Shown piece after piece: positions 4,889 to 6,051 of a DNA stretch of 6,051 bases (within the stretch, counting starts at the first letter, position 1; each line of letters begins with the position of its first letter). The stretch comes from Microcaldota archaeon (lineage in GTDB: Archaea; Micrarchaeota; Micrarchaeia; Micrarchaeales; CABMGC01), in assembly GCA_021785375.1 (NCBI GenBank), contig JAJYFQ010000051.1, positions 1 through 6,051 of the forward strand. The letters run 5' to 3'. A program made the translations under genes and the position numbers. The notes beneath the pieces were generated by a model. It had not been told where the DNA came from. It was given only the letters and a program-made list of their open reading frames with translations, and searched no databases.

Positions 4889-6051
4889 ATGGCAATCGTC
4901 AGGAATGCTTCCCATGACAAGCGCCAGGAGGCGGTGCGGCTCTACACCGAGGAGAAGATCGGTCCCTCCACCATCGGAAAGATGTTTGAGGTGAGTAGTT
5001 CCGCCGTGCGAGGCTGGCTTATAAAAGAGGGGGTCGAGCTGAGGCCTCGGGGATATGAGAATGCCGAGAAGCGCCAGGAGGCGGTGCGGCTCTACACAGA
5101 AGAGGAGATTAGCGTTGGCGAGATTGCCAGGCTCTTAGATACTCCTCAAACCAATGTCTCTAAATGGCTTAAAGATGCCGGTGTCGAGCTGAGGCCCCGG
5201 GGAAACTGGTCTGAGGAAGCGCAATCCGTCTCTCTCCGCCTTTATCTTGAAGATCGGGTCTCCATCGATGAGATTGCCTCAAGGCTCAAGGTCTCTAACA
5301 CCACCATAAGTCGCTGGTTCCGCGAGCAGGGTGTGGAAATAAGGCGCTTTCAGCGGATCGGCCAAGAGACGGAACCGAAGATCGTACAACTCTATGCGGA
5401 AGAAGGGATGAGCACAGCAGATATCGGAAAGGAACTGGGGTTATGCGAAGGCACGATATTCCATTATCTAAGGCAGAACGGCGTGGAGTTGAGGGGGCAC
5501 CGGTATGAAAACAAGGAAAAACGTCGCGAGGCGGTGAGACTTTACACAGAAGAGGAGATTGGTGTTGGCGAGATAGCCAAACTCTTGGATACCCATAAAG
5601 CCAACGTCTCCACATGGCTTAAAGGTGCCGGTGTCGAGCTTAGGCCGCGCGGTCACGAAAATGAGTCGAAGCGCCAGGAGGCGGTGCGGCTCTATGATGA
5701 AGAGAAGATGAGCCTTACTTACATATCGGGATTGCTTGAAATGCCAATGCCCACGGTGTATAAGTGGCTAAAGAAGAGTGGGGTTGAGATAAGACCTCAG
5801 GGCCGGGCTCCGGAGCAAGTGTCCGCTGCCAATTCTGGTGAAGTGGTGTCCCTTAAGGGCGCACTGAGGCCTTCTTCATCCGCAAAGTCAGAGGGGACCG
5901 ACGCAGCGGCAGTATCTGGGGGTGTATCTGGCCAGAGGCTTGAGGCATTTGAAAGCCTAGCCGGGATAAGCAAGTTCGCGAAGGAGGCCGTTGCCGTCAT
6001 AGTCGACCTCAATGCCAATGCGATGAAACAGTCCCTCGACGAGGGAGAGAG
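4889..6051 (+). CDS. Six-unit tandem helix-turn-helix DNA-binding protein (C-terminus beyond the window)
   Basis: The frame is open from ATG 4889 to the right edge (387 residues visible). It is the only ATG between the in-frame stop at 4868-4870 and the first repeat. After ten leader residues come six consecutive 50-residue units (11-60, 61-110, 111-160, 161-210, 211-260, 261-310). Each has helix 1 (KRQEAVRLYTEE type), helix 2 (GEIARLLDT type), a turn, a recognition helix ending in W-L (TNVSKWLKDAG type) and a linker GVELRPRG. This is the homeodomain-like HTH seen singly in Hin-type recombinases, transposases and small regulators. In Hin a short basic Gly-Arg-Pro-Arg arm enters the minor groove, and RPRG here may do the same. 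Residues 311-348 are a Ser/Ala/Gly-rich linker. From 349 a new helical region begins (LEAFESLAGISKFAKEAVAV) and is cut off. No catalytic domain is visible so far. It follows the GHKL ATPase gene by 14 nt without a clear ribosome site. Both starts share CATATGGCAA. DNA binding is near certain; targets and effector are unknown. Confidence 0.9.
   Translation, partial: MAIVRNASHDKRQEAVRLYTEEKIGPSTIGKMFEVSSSAVRGWLIKEGVELRPRGYENAEKRQEAVRLYTEEEISVGEIARLLDTPQTNVSKWLKDAGVELRPRGNWSEEAQSVSLRLYLEDRVSIDEIASRLKVSNTTISRWFREQGVEIRRFQRIGQETEPKIVQLYAEEGMSTADIGKELGLCEGTIFHYLRQNGVELRGHRYENKEKRREAVRLYTEEEIGVGEIAKLLDTHKANVSTWLKGAGVELRPRGHENESKRQEAVRLYDEEKMSLTYISGLLEMPMPTVYKWLKKSGVEIRPQGRAPEQVSAANSGEVVSLKGALRPSSSAKSEGTDAAAVSGGVSGQRLEAFESLAGISKFAKEAVAVIVDLNANAMKQSLDEGE
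4919..5818 (+). repeat. Six in-frame tandem repeats of exactly 150 bp encoding HTH units
   Basis: Units start at 4919, 5069, 5219, 5369, 5519 and 5669, all in phase with no insertion or deletion. Units 1, 2 and 6 share an identical 26-nt segment (4919-4944, 5069-5094, 5669-5694) that encodes the start of helix 1. Units 2 and 5 share 18 identical nt (5093-5110 and 5543-5560) and are 38/50 identical in protein. Units 3 and 4 are the most diverged. The pattern indicates duplication inside the gene, with the ends kept alike and the middle older or under less constraint. Confidence 0.95.

Noticed and set aside
5295..5656. Minus-strand open frames inside the HTH array
   Set aside because: They are antisense to the repeats, which are coherent in the plus frame over all 900 nt.
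4919..5818. CRISPR-like or other non-coding repeat array
   Set aside because: The 150-bp repeats are in frame, diverged mostly at the protein-variable positions, and encode complete HTH units; there are no spacers.
5819..5968. A seventh HTH unit
   Set aside because: The next 50 codons lack the helix 1 and GVELR pattern and are Ser/Ala/Gly-rich linker.

Overview
The window looks archaeal. Three promoters have an A/T-rich TATA box (CTTAAATA, CTTATATA, TTTAAATA) about 25 nt upstream of the expected transcript start. One of these places transcription essentially on a start codon (leaderless mRNA), clear Shine-Dalgarno sequences are mostly absent, and AGG/AGA (Arg) and ATA (Ile) codons are frequent in the genes. 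I cannot name the lineage. The base composition, near 50% GC by eye, and the codon use would fit a thermophilic or Thermoplasmata-like euryarchaeon, or a virus or plasmid of one, but that is inference. No integrase, transposase, capsid, tRNA, rRNA or CRISPR array is visible.

Layout: two divergent gene sets are separated by a 119-bp promoter region (2794-2912). Leftward from that region come a class I SAM-dependent methyltransferase (2793-2056), then after 23 nt a 537-residue protein with a degenerate Rossmann/methyltransferase-like N-terminal half (2032-419). After 83 nt comes a third gene with its own TATA box (335 to beyond position 1, incomplete, unrecognised). Rightward come a 653-residue GHKL (gyrase/Hsp90/MutL/MORC-type) ATPase (2913-4874) and, 14 nt later, a gene that runs off the right edge (4889 to beyond 6051). 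This last gene encodes six tandem helix-turn-helix (HTH) units. No gene-free stretch is as long as 300 nt.

The outstanding feature is the six-unit HTH protein. Every unit is exactly 50 residues (150 nt) with no insertion or deletion over 900 nt. Helix 1 and the GVELRPRG-like linker are strongly conserved, while the turn and recognition helix vary from unit to unit. That is the pattern expected of an extended, modular DNA-reading protein. It is probably co-transcribed with a GHKL ATPase, a fold that in MORC and related proteins clamps on or compacts DNA. The divergent neighbours are one real and one degenerate methyltransferase-like protein. A working hypothesis is a DNA-targeting or silencing cassette in which the HTH array gives specificity and the ATPase is the effector. 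The sequence supports the parts; how they work together is inference.
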